DNA of 46,992 nucleotides from Microscilla marina ATCC 23134 (GCF_000169175.1 NZ_AAWS01000066.1:1-46992), one strand, 5' to 3'. Shown: positions 1-7,902, counted from the first letter of the stretch. The notes: generated from the letters alone by a model not told the origin. A program made the numbers and translations.

Positions 1-1
1 A

Positions 2-2458
2 CTATATCCCTAAAATGCTTTTTACCTTGGTAGTCCCCACAAAATTTAACGTCAAGGTAGAGCCTACCTTGTAGGCATTCTCTATCACATCTATTACATA
101 ACGCCCCCCATCTGGTTTGGCACTTACTACACCCACAGGAATACTTCTAGTTTCTTTTGCTACTCCCTCAAGTTTCCCCTTTTCCTTCTCCAACCCTTTA
201 TCGTGCACCACGTGTTGATTTTCGCGGTCTACCTTGGGGTCATCTTCTTTGCCCTTTTTTATGGTAGGGTCCAGGGTGCGGGCACAAGCCCCCTCTAGCT
301 TCGCCAGGTAGTCGTCCATCGTGCCTTTAGTGGTTTTTTGGGCAGCTTGGCTATACTCCCGGGCGGTTTTGCTTATGTCCAGCTCATCGCCATACTTTTG
401 GGCAATACGTACCAACGCCTGGGCGTGTTGCAGGGTAAAGTCGGCAAAAAAAGCGTCGTGGGTTCCCCGTAAAATGGCCTCGGCAAGCAGGGTTTGCCAC
501 AAGGCTTTGGCCTGAAGGTTAGAAAAAACCACCTTCATTATCTCCTCTCGGTTGCCGTTGCCGTGTTTGTCGTGGGGTTTGGTGGGGCTGGTTTTGCCCT
601 TGCCCACTACCGTGTCGCCCGTTGCCTCCTGGCGGGTGCGGGCAGCGGCTTTGCCCTTGCCTGCCTTGTTTTGGTCGCTGGTGGCAGCCTTGCGCCAGTC
701 GGTGGTGCCGTGCGCACTGTTTTCCTGGTCGCCTTCGGGCAGGTCTTGCGCCAGTAGCAGCAGCATGTCGGTGGCGCTTATGGTGTTTTTGCTGTTAAAG
801 ATGTGGGTGGCACGGTCGGGCTTGATCAAAAAGGCAAGCAACAGCGCCAAGCCGTCTATGGTGTCCATGGCGAGGTTGAGGTGAGCCACCACCCGGGCAA
901 ACTGCACTGCCCTTGCCCCCATCTTTTTGCCGTATTTGGTGCTATACTCTCCCGCTATTTTTTCTACATCGGCCAGGTGCTGTTTTGTTGCTGCCTTGAG
1001 CCTTTTAAGTTCTTTAGCCTGGTTTTTAGCTTTTTTGCTCAGGGCTTTTTGCTGGGCTATGAGCTGTTTTTGCGAGGGTATGTCGGCGTCCAGCCCCAGC
1101 TTTTTGGCCAGCTTGTTTTCTTCGGCGCGCATTTGGGCGTTGAGTTGCTTTAGTTTATTTTGCTCTATGGTGCGGTCTATCGAGGTCAGGTTTACATCTT
1201 GGCGCACGGCTTGCCCAAACTTTTTTTTGGGCACCTCTTTCCATTTTTTACGCGGCGTGTTGGCGAGGTCTTTTCGGCTTTGGCGCGCCAGCTGGTGGTC
1301 TTGGTTGAGTTGGTCTATTTTTTTCTGTTGTGCCTTCAGGTCTTCCATTAGCTGGTGTAGCTTGGGGTCTTTTTTTATTGCCCGGTTGAGCTGGTGGCGT
1401 TGCTTGCCCAGTTTCTTGAGCTTGCGTTGTTTTTCTGGGTGGGTGCTGGCTTGGGCCTCTAGCCCTATTTGTTGGCGTTTGCTGGTTTCCAGCTTTTTGA
1501 GGGCTTCTTTTTGGGCTTTTACCTTGCCATACTCCATAAAACCTATAGTAGGCGATATTTTGAGCGCCCCTACTATGTCTATAGTAATGCCCGATGCCAA
1601 TGCCTGCTTTACCAAAGGCAAATGCGATATAAACCCAAATATTTCGTTTTGGGGGCTGTTTTTGTGGAGCCTGCCCGTTACTTTCAACGAGATATTGAAG
1701 GGGTCAAAATCAAAGCCCATGCCCATTACGCCCTTGCCTACACGGGCAGTGTGGGGGTTTACTCCGTTGGCGAGGTTGCTTTGAGGGTTGGTTTTCAGTT
1801 TTTTGGCATCTTTCATCGAGGTTTTAAACTCCATAAAGCCTGCGCTCAACTTGAGCTTAATCCCGCCCATTACTGCCTCTTGGGTGTTCAGGTCAAACAA
1901 CTTGCTAGAGTACTTGCCCAGGGTTTTTTGCCCCTTGGGGCTGTGCACTTCTTTGATGGTGGTGCCCCCACCCGAACGCGACGCTTTTACATACTTGTCG
2001 AGCGTCGTACCCGTGGGTATGGGTTGGGTGGTGCGCTTAGGAATCATGATAGCCACCTCGCCGCTCAGCTTAAAGGGCAGCTTTTTGCCACCACGGGTGG
2101 TGTCGGTTTCCAAAAACACCCATTTATACAAAGTAATGTCTCCGGTAAGACCCACGGGGAGGGTTGGCTCTTTGCGTTGTTCCTCCGTCATTCGCCGGGT
2201 ATAGTCGCTGGTATGCGGCAACTGTGGGCGGCTTTGGTAGGGCGTTTGTTTTGCCTTGTGGTTTTTGTAATTGCTGCGGTGGGGTAGGTGCTTGCTCTCT
2301 ATGGGGGGCAAGTCGCCGCCTACCGTGGGTATGCCATGGGTAGTACCCTGGCTTTGCCCGGTTTTTTTCTCAGGCGCTTTTGTTTTTTTCTGTACAGGTT
2401 GCGGTGCCTGCGTTTGATCCTGGGCTTGGTTGTCATCTGCTTGCGTTTTTTTGTGCAT
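2..2458 (-). CDS. Large Lys-rich coiled-coil protein, function unknown
   Basis: 818 residues, complete: the stop is the second base of the window. I do not recognise the family. The first ~90 residues are a Gln/Lys/Pro/His-rich, low-complexity, probably disordered tail with no signal peptide. Residues ~100-310 contain short hydrophobic alternating stretches that may form beta structure. Residues ~315-520 are a very Lys/Gln-rich predicted coiled coil. A hydrophobic helical patch follows near 535-560 (AMDTIDGLALLLAFLIKP), then a Gly/Lys-rich linker and a helical C-terminal part ending in a short beta-like segment. The hydrophilic start with a QPVQKK-type stretch is reminiscent of cargo proteins of extracellular contractile injection systems in this phylum, but no injection-system gene is present, so that is only a guess. 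Two small genes on the same strand lie upstream. Confidence 0.75.
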   Translation of the reverse strand: MHKKTQADDNQAQDQTQAPQPVQKKTKAPEKKTGQSQGTTHGIPTVGGDLPPIESKHLPHRSNYKNHKAKQTPYQSRPQLPHTSDYTRRMTEEQRKEPTLPVGLTGDITLYKWVFLETDTTRGGKKLPFKLSGEVAIMIPKRTTQPIPTGTTLDKYVKASRSGGGTTIKEVHSPKGQKTLGKYSSKLFDLNTQEAVMGGIKLKLSAGFMEFKTSMKDAKKLKTNPQSNLANGVNPHTARVGKGVMGMGFDFDPFNISLKVTGRLHKNSPQNEIFGFISHLPLVKQALASGITIDIVGALKISPTIGFMEYGKVKAQKEALKKLETSKRQQIGLEAQASTHPEKQRKLKKLGKQRHQLNRAIKKDPKLHQLMEDLKAQQKKIDQLNQDHQLARQSRKDLANTPRKKWKEVPKKKFGQAVRQDVNLTSIDRTIEQNKLKQLNAQMRAEENKLAKKLGLDADIPSQKQLIAQQKALSKKAKNQAKELKRLKAATKQHLADVEKIAGEYSTKYGKKMGARAVQFARVVAHLNLAMDTIDGLALLLAFLIKPDRATHIFNSKNTISATDMLLLLAQDLPEGDQENSAHGTTDWRKAATSDQNKAGKGKAAARTRQEATGDTVVGKGKTSPTKPHDKHGNGNREEIMKVVFSNLQAKALWQTLLAEAILRGTHDAFFADFTLQHAQALVRIAQKYGDELDISKTAREYSQAAQKTTKGTMDDYLAKLEGACARTLDPTIKKGKEDDPKVDRENQHVVHDKGLEKEKGKLEGVAKETRSIPVGVVSAKPDGGRYVIDVIENAYKVGSTLTLNFVGTTKVKSILGI

Positions 2459-2461
2459 GGG

Positions 2462-2727
2462 TTAAGTTTGATAAGGTATAAAGTTAATATTTTTTTCAAA
2501 AAATCACGAATGAGGGAATTACGAGTGAATCAATTACGAGTTTGAGAATTACGAATTAGCTAAAGCAGAGCTTGACCTAAAGGTCTGCGGTTACGAATTG
2601 GGCGAAGCCATTAGTAATTAGCTAAAGCAGCGCTCCCTCTGGTCGGTTTACTCATTCGTAATTAGCTTCGCAGAGCTCCCTCTGGTCGGTTCGTAATTGA
2701 ACCATTCGTAATTAAACCAATTTGTAA
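2462..2727. repeat. Intergenic cluster of GTAATTACGAATT-type repeats
   Basis: This stretch consists of short alternating copies of CGTAATTGA/ATTACGAATT-like words mixed with CAGAGCTCCCTCTGGTCGGT and AGCTAAAGCAGAGCT-like words. The same vocabulary recurs at about 3240-3420 and 45530-45680, so this is a dispersed, self-complementary intergenic family. No ORF is supported here. Confidence 0.6.
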
Positions 2728-3009
2728 TTAACAAGCTTCTTCTGAGTGCATTTCTATTACCTGATGACGACTCACACTGAAGTGCTCGCATACCTCATTG
2801 TAAAAAGCGCCCCGGGCTTGCTGGCTGGCAAAAGCAATGCGGTGTTGGCTGCCGTTGGTCAGACTGAGCCGCACGGCGGGTTGCTCCCACCACATATCAG
2901 GCAATATGCTTACTATAGCCTCTAGTTTTATGAGGGTAGGCGCCTGGTGGGGGCGCTCTAGTTCTACGGCGGCAAGTTGCCGCGCCTGGTATTGTTGTTT
3001 GTTTGTCAT
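2728..3009 (-). CDS. Small hypothetical protein (93 aa)
   Basis: Not recognised. It is a soluble 93-residue protein with an ATG start. The middle (residues ~25-70) alternates hydrophobic and polar residues (TLIKLEAIVSILPDMWWE, then VRLSLTNGSQHRIAFAS), suggesting a small beta-rich fold. The end is more helical and holds a terminal cysteine. It sits between the large coiled-coil gene and another small gene on the same strand. Its upstream leader resembles that of the 90-aa gene at 3402-3674. The context hints at a common regulon but gives no function. Confidence 0.6.
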   Translation of the reverse strand: MTNKQQYQARQLAAVELERPHQAPTLIKLEAIVSILPDMWWEQPAVRLSLTNGSQHRIAFASQQARGAFYNEVCEHFSVSRHQVIEMHSEEAC

Positions 3010-3401
3010 TTTATTTAGATTGTGTAATGGTTTGATTGTTTGATGGTTTGTGAGGCGTAGCCACTCCCGACTATGAACTCTCGTCTCTCGACTAAAAAGC
3101 TAAAGGGCAGCCAAAAGCTACCCTCTAAGCAGCGATCATTAACTAAACCTCTGGCAGGGCTTACTATTATCCCTAACTAAGTTTGACCACTTATTGGGTG
3201 CTAACCATGCCTGCCAGGGTCTCCCTGTTTACCATCATTTATAGTAATTACAAATTTGAGAATTACGAACTTGAGAATTACGAATTACGAATTGGGCGAA
3301 GCCATTCATACTTTAGTCCGGAGTTGGTAGTCGGTAGACCGTAGTTTTTAGCCTCGCTTTGCGAACATTCGTAATTCGTAATTAAACCATTCGTAATTGA
3401 C
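3010..3401. other. Intergenic region: shared leader plus repeats
   Basis: Between about 3040 and 3140 lies a leader (CTCGACTA... CTAAAGGGCAGCCA) that also precedes the 3402-3674 gene. From about 3240 on there are GTAATTACGAATT-type repeats. No coding sequence is supported. Confidence 0.5.
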
Positions 3402-3674
3402 TCACTCGTAATTAAAACGACTATTAATCAACTCCTGAATGGCTATTTGAGTACGTGCCTGGTCGTAAGGGGTAAGTTTTTCGCCGTTGCGCAGTTTGGC
3501 TATTACCTCGTCGCAGGTAGCGCGCAAATGGGCAAGCTTGGCTTCGCGTACTTGAGCGGCTTGGTCTATGGGCAACAGCACCGGGGGCAGTTCTACTTTG
3601 TTTTTTTTGTTGCCTGTTTTTTTACCTTTGCCCGGCAACAGGCGTTTTTTGAGTTGGTCTAAGATCTTTTTCAT
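3402..3674 (-). CDS. Small basic hypothetical protein (90 aa)
   Basis: Not recognised. The first ~28 residues are strongly basic (MKKILDQLKKRLLPGKGKK, then TGNKKNK). A Pro/Leu-rich linker follows, then an amphipathic helical half (residues ~38-90) ending INSRFNYE. There is no signal peptide or membrane segment. The basic start could bind nucleic acid or an acidic partner, which is speculation. It is upstream of, and on the same strand as, the 93-aa and 818-aa genes, and shares leader sequence with the former. Confidence 0.55.
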   Translation of the reverse strand: MKKILDQLKKRLLPGKGKKTGNKKNKVELPPVLLPIDQAAQVREAKLAHLRATCDEVIAKLRNGEKLTPYDQARTQIAIQELINSRFNYE

Positions 3675-4325
3675 TTGTTTGAGTTTTTATATTGTTTGAC
3701 TGTTTGATGCTTTTCTTCTCCCGACTATCGTCTACTGACTCTCGACTATAAGCTAAAGGGCAGCCAGCAGCCACCCCTTAAGCCATACCTAATACAACAA
3801 CACCACACTACGGGCGCTGTATGCTTCAAGGGAAAGAAGGCGCTGAACGCCTTCTGGTTTTTAGAAAAACCGATGCCGAAAGTAGGACGCGCTGCGGTTA
3901 ATCAGCGCCCCAAAATCAGCAACTCTGATGCAACAAAAGTAGGGGGGCAAAACATACAAAACAAGGGCTAAAGGGAGACTAAATTTTTGACTTTAGAACC
4001 GTTACCTGAGCAAAATAAAGTAACAAAATAGTCACATTTTATTTTAAACCACTTGTTTTCAAGGGGTTAATATTTAGCGGGCTAAACACAATTTACAGGC
4101 AAAAAAAAATTGAAAGTTACCTGTTTTTTTTGTGACTATTTTTTTCAAGTGCCCACTTATGGTCGTTTCAGGCGAAAAATGACCCCCAAAAGCAATATTT
4201 GTATATATGATTTTTTGAAGGTAAATATTGTATGTACCCTTTTTGGAGCAAGGCAAAACATCTGATCGAGCAACCCCGTAAATAAACATAATTCAATAAA
4301 TTTTAACCCCTTAAACAACAACATT
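3675..4325. other. Divergent intergenic region with hairpins
   Basis: About 650 bp between a minus-strand and a plus-strand gene. It holds the leader copy at ~3690-3780, a GC-rich hairpin at 3836-3854 (GAAGGCG/CGCCTTC) followed by a second small one (GGTTTTT/AAAAACC), and an 11-bp inverted repeat, AAAATAGTCAC (4025-4035) with GTGACTATTTT (4132-4142). Small minus-strand ORFs at 4074-4354 look spurious. This region presumably carries the promoter of the HU-like gene. Confidence 0.45.
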
Positions 4326-5021
4326 ATGGCAATCAAATATGCCCTGTACGACAATCAAATGACCAGTGATCCCGACGACCACATGGCACAAGTACAGCAT
4401 GACCAAACCCTTACTCTAGACAATATCATAGAAACCATGATAGGGCGAGGCTCTACCATTACCAAAGCCGAGGCACTATCGGTATTAGAGGAGTTTTTTG
4501 ATGCCATTACCGAAGCCATCAAAAACGGACAGGCCATCAATACCGAATTGATTAATATATCGGTGAGCCTCAAGGGGGTGTTTACCGACAGCAACGACCG
4601 CTACGACAGCAACCGCCACCACGCCAAAATAAACGTACAAGCAGGTACCCGTCTCAAAAAGGTTTTGAGTGAGTTGTCGTTTACCAAAACCGAAGCCAGC
4701 AAACCTGTGCCTACTTTGCTCAATTTTAAAGACGTGGCAAGCGACTCTAGCAATGACACCCTCACGGCGGGTGGGGTAGGGCAACTAAACGGCAGCCGCC
4801 TAAAAATAGACCCTGCCGACAACGACCAGGGTGTTTTTTTTATTGCCAGCAATGGCACCGAAACCAAATCGCCTACTACTATTCGTAACAAACCCTCTGA
4901 GCTTATTTTTATGGTGCCGGCCGGGCTTGCCAGTGGCAACTACAAGCTAGAGGTAAGGGCTAAGCTTGGCGGCAAGGGCATAAGAAAGGGGCAATTGCTC
5001 GACGAGCTGGTGGTAAACTAA
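4326..5021 (+). CDS. HU-like DNA-binding protein with DUF4469 domain
   Basis: 231 residues. Residues ~1-125 match the atypical HU/IHF-like domain of Bacteroidota: a helical pair around TLDNIIETMIGRG and TKAEALSVLEEFFDAITEAI, then a beta region ending in the RLKKVL segment. Residues ~128-229 form the immunoglobulin-like DUF4469 domain, including PSELIFMVPAGLASGNYKLE. Such proteins are often annotated as DNA-binding domain-containing proteins and are thought to be nucleoid-associated; the exact role is unknown. It is a single-gene unit followed by two terminator-like hairpins. The start is the ATG after an A-rich leader with no Shine-Dalgarno, usual for this phylum. Confidence 0.85.
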   Translation: MAIKYALYDNQMTSDPDDHMAQVQHDQTLTLDNIIETMIGRGSTITKAEALSVLEEFFDAITEAIKNGQAINTELINISVSLKGVFTDSNDRYDSNRHHAKINVQAGTRLKKVLSELSFTKTEASKPVPTLLNFKDVASDSSNDTLTAGGVGQLNGSRLKIDPADNDQGVFFIASNGTETKSPTTIRNKPSELIFMVPAGLASGNYKLEVRAKLGGKGIRKGQLLDELVVN

Positions 5022-5070
5022 AGCATAGTGATCTGGAAGAAATAAGCTGTGCCAATTTAAGAAAATATAT

Positions 5071-5134
5071 TGTTCTCAGACAATTCAAAAAAAACGGTGC
5101 ATAGCCAAAGCTATGAGGCTTTTTTTTTGAGAAG
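5071..5134 (+). terminator. Hairpin with T-run after HU-like gene
   Basis: CATAGC (5100-5105) pairs with GCTATG (5110-5115). The outer A8 and T9 runs and TTCTCA/TGAGAA extend the pairing. Placed 80 bp after the stop codon, it is a plausible intrinsic terminator. Confidence 0.5.
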
Positions 5135-5213
5135 AATGAGGGCAATAGATACACTTTAATGGCTCAAATTATTTATGAAAGATCACTAAGGCTTGTAGTA
5201 AATTACATAAGCA

Positions 5214-5253
5214 TAAAAAAAGCACTGAGAAACCTTTCTCAGTGCTTTTTTTA
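5214..5253. terminator. Strong bidirectional terminator
   Basis: AGCACTGAGAAA (5221-5232) and TTTCTCAGTGCT (5235-5246) form a perfect 12-bp stem with a 2-nt gap, flanked by A7 and T7. It lies between convergent genes (HU-like on plus, TPR regulator on minus) and can serve both. Confidence 0.85.
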
Positions 5254-5258
5254 TGTTT

Positions 5259-5398
5259 CCCTATAGGGGTTGACGCTGTAGCCCTATAGGGTTTGATGCT
5301 GTAGCCCTATAGGGGTTTGATGCTGTAGCCCTATAGGGGTTGACGCTGTAGCCCTGTAGGGGTTTGATGCTATAGCCCTATAGGGGTTGACGCTGTAG
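5259..5398. repeat. Tandem repeat, six units of 23/24 bp
   Basis: Six head-to-tail copies begin at 5259, 5282, 5305, 5329, 5352 and 5376. The unit starts CCCTATAGGGGTTTGATGCT and ends GTAG. Units vary by TTGACGC/TTTGATGC and a one-base length change, and each contains the palindrome CCCTATAGGG. The array ends 2 bp before the stop codon of the TPR regulator, so it would be its 3' untranslated region. Confidence 0.9.
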
Positions 5399-5400
5399 CC

Positions 5401-6981
5401 CTACATCAACTCTTGAAAACTATGTACCTTTAAGCGTTCTTTGAGCCGTTGTGCCCTCATTTTTGTGGCACCTTCGCTTATCTTTAGCTCCTCAGCTATG
5501 CGTTTGTAGGCACAGCCCCGCACCACTAGCACCAACAGCTTTACTTCGTCGGGCTCTAGGGGGCGTTGCAGGCGGTGGGCTGCCTCTTGTAGCAGGTGGG
5601 TTTCCTGGGGTTTTATGTCTCCAAGCCCCTCTATAGGGCTTGCCTTCATTGCCTCCACAAAATCGGCTTGGGCTTGTACTTGTTCGGCTTGGGCTTGTAC
5701 TCGTTCGGTTTCGGCTTGCACCTCTTGTATACGGGCTTTTATTGTTTGGGCGCGTGCCTTGTATAGCCACAACCCCCCTATAGCTATAGTGGCTGCTATC
5801 ACCACCCACCACCAAGGAGATATTTGCCGCACTACCCGCACTTGGGTTTTGGGTTGGGTGCGGGCTATCACCAACGAGTCGCGCGCGTGTACCCTTAGCT
5901 GTATTTCTTCGTAAAGCTGTTGGCTGTATTGCAGGCGTTCGGCAAACCATTGTTTGTGGGGGGCAAAACGGGCGCGTTGCTCACTATAAAAACACAAATG
6001 CTTTAAGAGTTGGTAGCCGCTCTGGTTGATCTCGTAGGCAAGCTTACGGGCAAACTTTTGCTGGATGGGGTGGCTTGAGCGTTGGCGCAAATGCTTCAGC
6101 AGGGTATCGCTGCGCCCTATGGCTTGGCGGGCTTCAGGCTCTTGCCGCTCTACAAACAGCAATAGCCCATGGGTGGCTTGTAGCATAATGTGGCTCACGG
6201 GGCTGGTTTGCTTAAGCGCCAGGGCTTGGTTGAGGTGCTGCCGGGCTTGGCGGGCGTTTTGGTTGAGCATATAATACCAACTTAGCCGCACCAAACGAGT
6301 ACATTTTCGGGCGGCATTGGGTTCGGCAAAGCGCTCCAGGGCAAGGCGTTGGTAATGTATTGCTGAATCGTACTGGGTTTGGTTTTCTTTGAGGCGGGCA
6401 AGGTCGTCGTAGATATTTGCTAATTTGGCTTTGTGTTTTCCTTGAGTAAGTTGTATCGCTTTTTTAAAAGTTTCACTGGTATTGCCAAAGTTATCCTGAA
6501 CAGTATAACAGTTTGCTAGTAAGTTAAATGCTTCAATTAAGTTAGTTGTATCTTGTAGTGTTGTAAAGTTCTGCACTGTTTTCTTAGCTATAGATGTGGC
6601 TTTTTCATAGTTGCCTGCATTTTTGTAACAAAAAGCTATGTTTTTGAGCATTACCGCTTTTTGGCTAGGTTGCTTATACAAATCATACGCTTTTTGGTAG
6701 TGTTTGATAGCAAGGGCATAATAGCCTTGATTTAGCGCATAAAAAGCCAATAAGTTATGAGCATTGGCTTGTTCTTCTGGTTTTTGGCTGGCTCTTGTGG
6801 CTTGGCTGGCGTAGTGTATCGCCGAGTCGGGTTGGGCATTGCCCACTTGGTAGGCTTTGGCGTAGAGGCTGTCAAAGGGGCTTTTTGTTTTTTTTGAGGG
6901 GGTGGTTTGGGCGTAGGTAGCTTGGGCAAAGGCAAGGCACAACGCCAGCCCCGCAAGACGTAGGGTAGTGGATAACAACAT
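5401..6981 (-). CDS. TPR-transmembrane-HTH regulator
   Basis: 526 residues. Signal peptide 1-24 (ending ATYAQ); tetratricopeptide-like helical repeats ~35-290 (e.g. ALNQGYYALAIKHYQKAYDLY, split by eye into repeats); one transmembrane segment ~388-408 (WWWVVIAATIAIGGLWLY); a cytoplasmic coiled coil ~412-442 with three VQAQAE-like units; and a LuxR/GerE-like helix-turn-helix at ~474-526 (EPDEVKLLVLVVRGCAYKRI, then AEELKISEGATKMRAQRLKE). This layout is common in Bacteroidota and is thought to couple a periplasmic signal to transcription. It is divergent from the GG-leader peptide gene at 7113, with only 131 bp between them, so it may regulate that gene (inference). The tandem-repeat array directly follows its stop. 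Confidence 0.85.
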   Translation of the reverse strand: MLLSTTLRLAGLALCLAFAQATYAQTTPSKKTKSPFDSLYAKAYQVGNAQPDSAIHYASQATRASQKPEEQANAHNLLAFYALNQGYYALAIKHYQKAYDLYKQPSQKAVMLKNIAFCYKNAGNYEKATSIAKKTVQNFTTLQDTTNLIEAFNLLANCYTVQDNFGNTSETFKKAIQLTQGKHKAKLANIYDDLARLKENQTQYDSAIHYQRLALERFAEPNAARKCTRLVRLSWYYMLNQNARQARQHLNQALALKQTSPVSHIMLQATHGLLLFVERQEPEARQAIGRSDTLLKHLRQRSSHPIQQKFARKLAYEINQSGYQLLKHLCFYSEQRARFAPHKQWFAERLQYSQQLYEEIQLRVHARDSLVIARTQPKTQVRVVRQISPWWWVVIAATIAIGGLWLYKARAQTIKARIQEVQAETERVQAQAEQVQAQADFVEAMKASPIEGLGDIKPQETHLLQEAAHRLQRPLEPDEVKLLVLVVRGCAYKRIAEELKISEGATKMRAQRLKERLKVHSFQELM

Positions 6982-7056
6982 AACTTATAGGTTAGATATA
7001 ATTTAGTAGTTGGGTGTAATAATGTTTAGATGTTTCGTTTTTTGTGCCCAAGGCAG

Positions 7057-7072
7057 TATTTTTGCAAATATA
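7057..7072. promoter_or_regulatory. Back-to-back -7 elements (TAnnTTTG|CAAAnnTA)
   Basis: TATTTTTG (7057-7064) fits the Bacteroidota -7 consensus on plus. The adjoining CAAATATA (7065-7072) fits it on minus. They could drive the peptide gene and the TPR regulator respectively. No well-spaced -33 TTG was found for either, so this is tentative. Confidence 0.35.
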
Positions 7073-7112
7073 CCTAATATTACAACACTTTTTTTTGAGG
7101 ATACAAAAGAAT

Positions 7113-7310
7113 ATGAAAAAGCAGAAAAAAACAAACCAGGGGCTGCAACATTTTCGCAAAGTGGCGCTTAGCCCACTTGCCCAAGCCCAACTCCGCGGAG
7201 GCTGCGGCTGTGGTCCTGACAGCGGAGGAGTAACCCCACCGCCACCACCGCCTGCAGCTATGGCAAGGCAAACAGGGGCAACCACCGTTTTTTGGGCGTG
7301 GGGAGGCTAA
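7113..7310 (+). CDS. GG-leader peptide precursor A (putative RiPP)
   Basis: 65 residues. The leader, MKKQKKTNQGLQHFRK then VALSPLAQAQLRGG, is basic then amphipathic and ends in Gly-Gly at 29-30, the classic cleavage site of peptidase-containing ABC exporters and of many Bacteroidota ribosomal peptide precursors. The putative core starts CGCGPDSGG, has a six-proline run, and ends TTVFWAWGG. The start ATG lies 12 nt after GAGG and a T8 tract; longer upstream in-frame starts are not shared usefully between copies. No maturase or exporter is visible nearby. It could instead be an unmodified secreted peptide. The family call rests on leader style only. Confidence 0.7.
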   Translation: MKKQKKTNQGLQHFRKVALSPLAQAQLRGGCGCGPDSGGVTPPPPPPAAMARQTGATTVFWAWGG

Positions 7311-7339
7311 GCAAGGGAATTTTTTATAGGTTTAAAGGT

Positions 7340-7363
7340 AGGGGCTTGGCAAGCCCCTTTTTT
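7340..7363 (+). terminator. Intrinsic terminator of peptide gene A
   Basis: GGGGCTT (7341-7347), loop GGC, AAGCCCC (7351-7357), then T6. It lies 30 bp after the stop codon. Confidence 0.85.
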
Positions 7364-7482
7364 GTTGGTTACTCCCTATATACCTGGCAATAGAGGCAAG
7401 TTGGCAACTTGTGATTGCACGAAAGTTGAAAAACTTTCTTCTATTCGGAGGCATAAGTTAAAAAAACTTAAGCCAGTGGGTT

Positions 7483-7902
7483 TTATGAACTGACCTTTCG
7501 TAGCACGTATTTTTGTTTTTAAGCCAAAAAATACAGCATAGGACTAAGGTCGCGTCAGCTAGATTCAGCCTTAGTTTGTTGCCGTTAAGAATCTGTGAAA
7601 CGAAGCCGTAAAACCGAGGCTGCAGCTTTGCTGCGCCGAGCTCTGCGTAAGCTAAACAGATCACTGTTTGAGCGAAGCGAGTTTGAGCTGTTTCGGCGTA
7701 GTGTAACAGATTTAGGCAAAACAAACTACAGCTGTGGGGTTTTTGGTTACTTTTTTACCTATAGAAAATCCATGATCCCGAACTTGATTCGGGGAAGTAA
7801 CGGCTCACAGATACTCGAATCATTGTGTTTTATTAGCTTGTTTGAAGACTGGTATAATATTTTGTTAAACAAATTTTTGACCTGCGAAAGGTCAGTTATG
7901 AA
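7483..7902. mobile_element. Possible IR-bounded non-coding insertion
   Basis: The segment between the two peptide copies is bounded by inverted repeats with core ACTGACCTTTCG at left (7489-7500) and its complement CGAAAGGTCAGT at right (7885-7896), inside imperfect ~21-bp ends. It encodes no protein with family signatures. Inside are a dispersed-repeat copy (~7605-7660) and a CCCGAA/TTCGGG hairpin (~7773-7795). It may be a MITE-like element or a patchwork of repeats. Confidence 0.35.

Larger units (their letters stand above)
7081..7480 (+). repeat. ~400-bp direct repeat, copy A
   Basis: Nearly identical to 8025-8426. It spans the A/T-rich leader, a complete peptide gene, its terminator and ~120 bp of tail with small hairpins (GAAAGTTGAAAAACTTTC type). 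Length differs only by one extra codon and one missing base in copy B. Confidence 0.95.

Noticed and set aside
494-2287. Several long plus-strand ORFs over the first gene
   Set aside because: They are shadow frames of the 818-aa minus-strand gene; their composition (Cys/Trp/Phe/Leu-rich) is what antisense of Lys/Gln-rich coding gives.
4074-4354. Two overlapping minus-strand ORFs upstream of the HU-like gene
   Set aside because: No family features, they overlap each other and the promoter region, and the composition is that of A+T-rich spacer.
5259-5398. A CRISPR array
   Set aside because: The units are head-to-tail with no unique spacers, so it is a plain tandem repeat.
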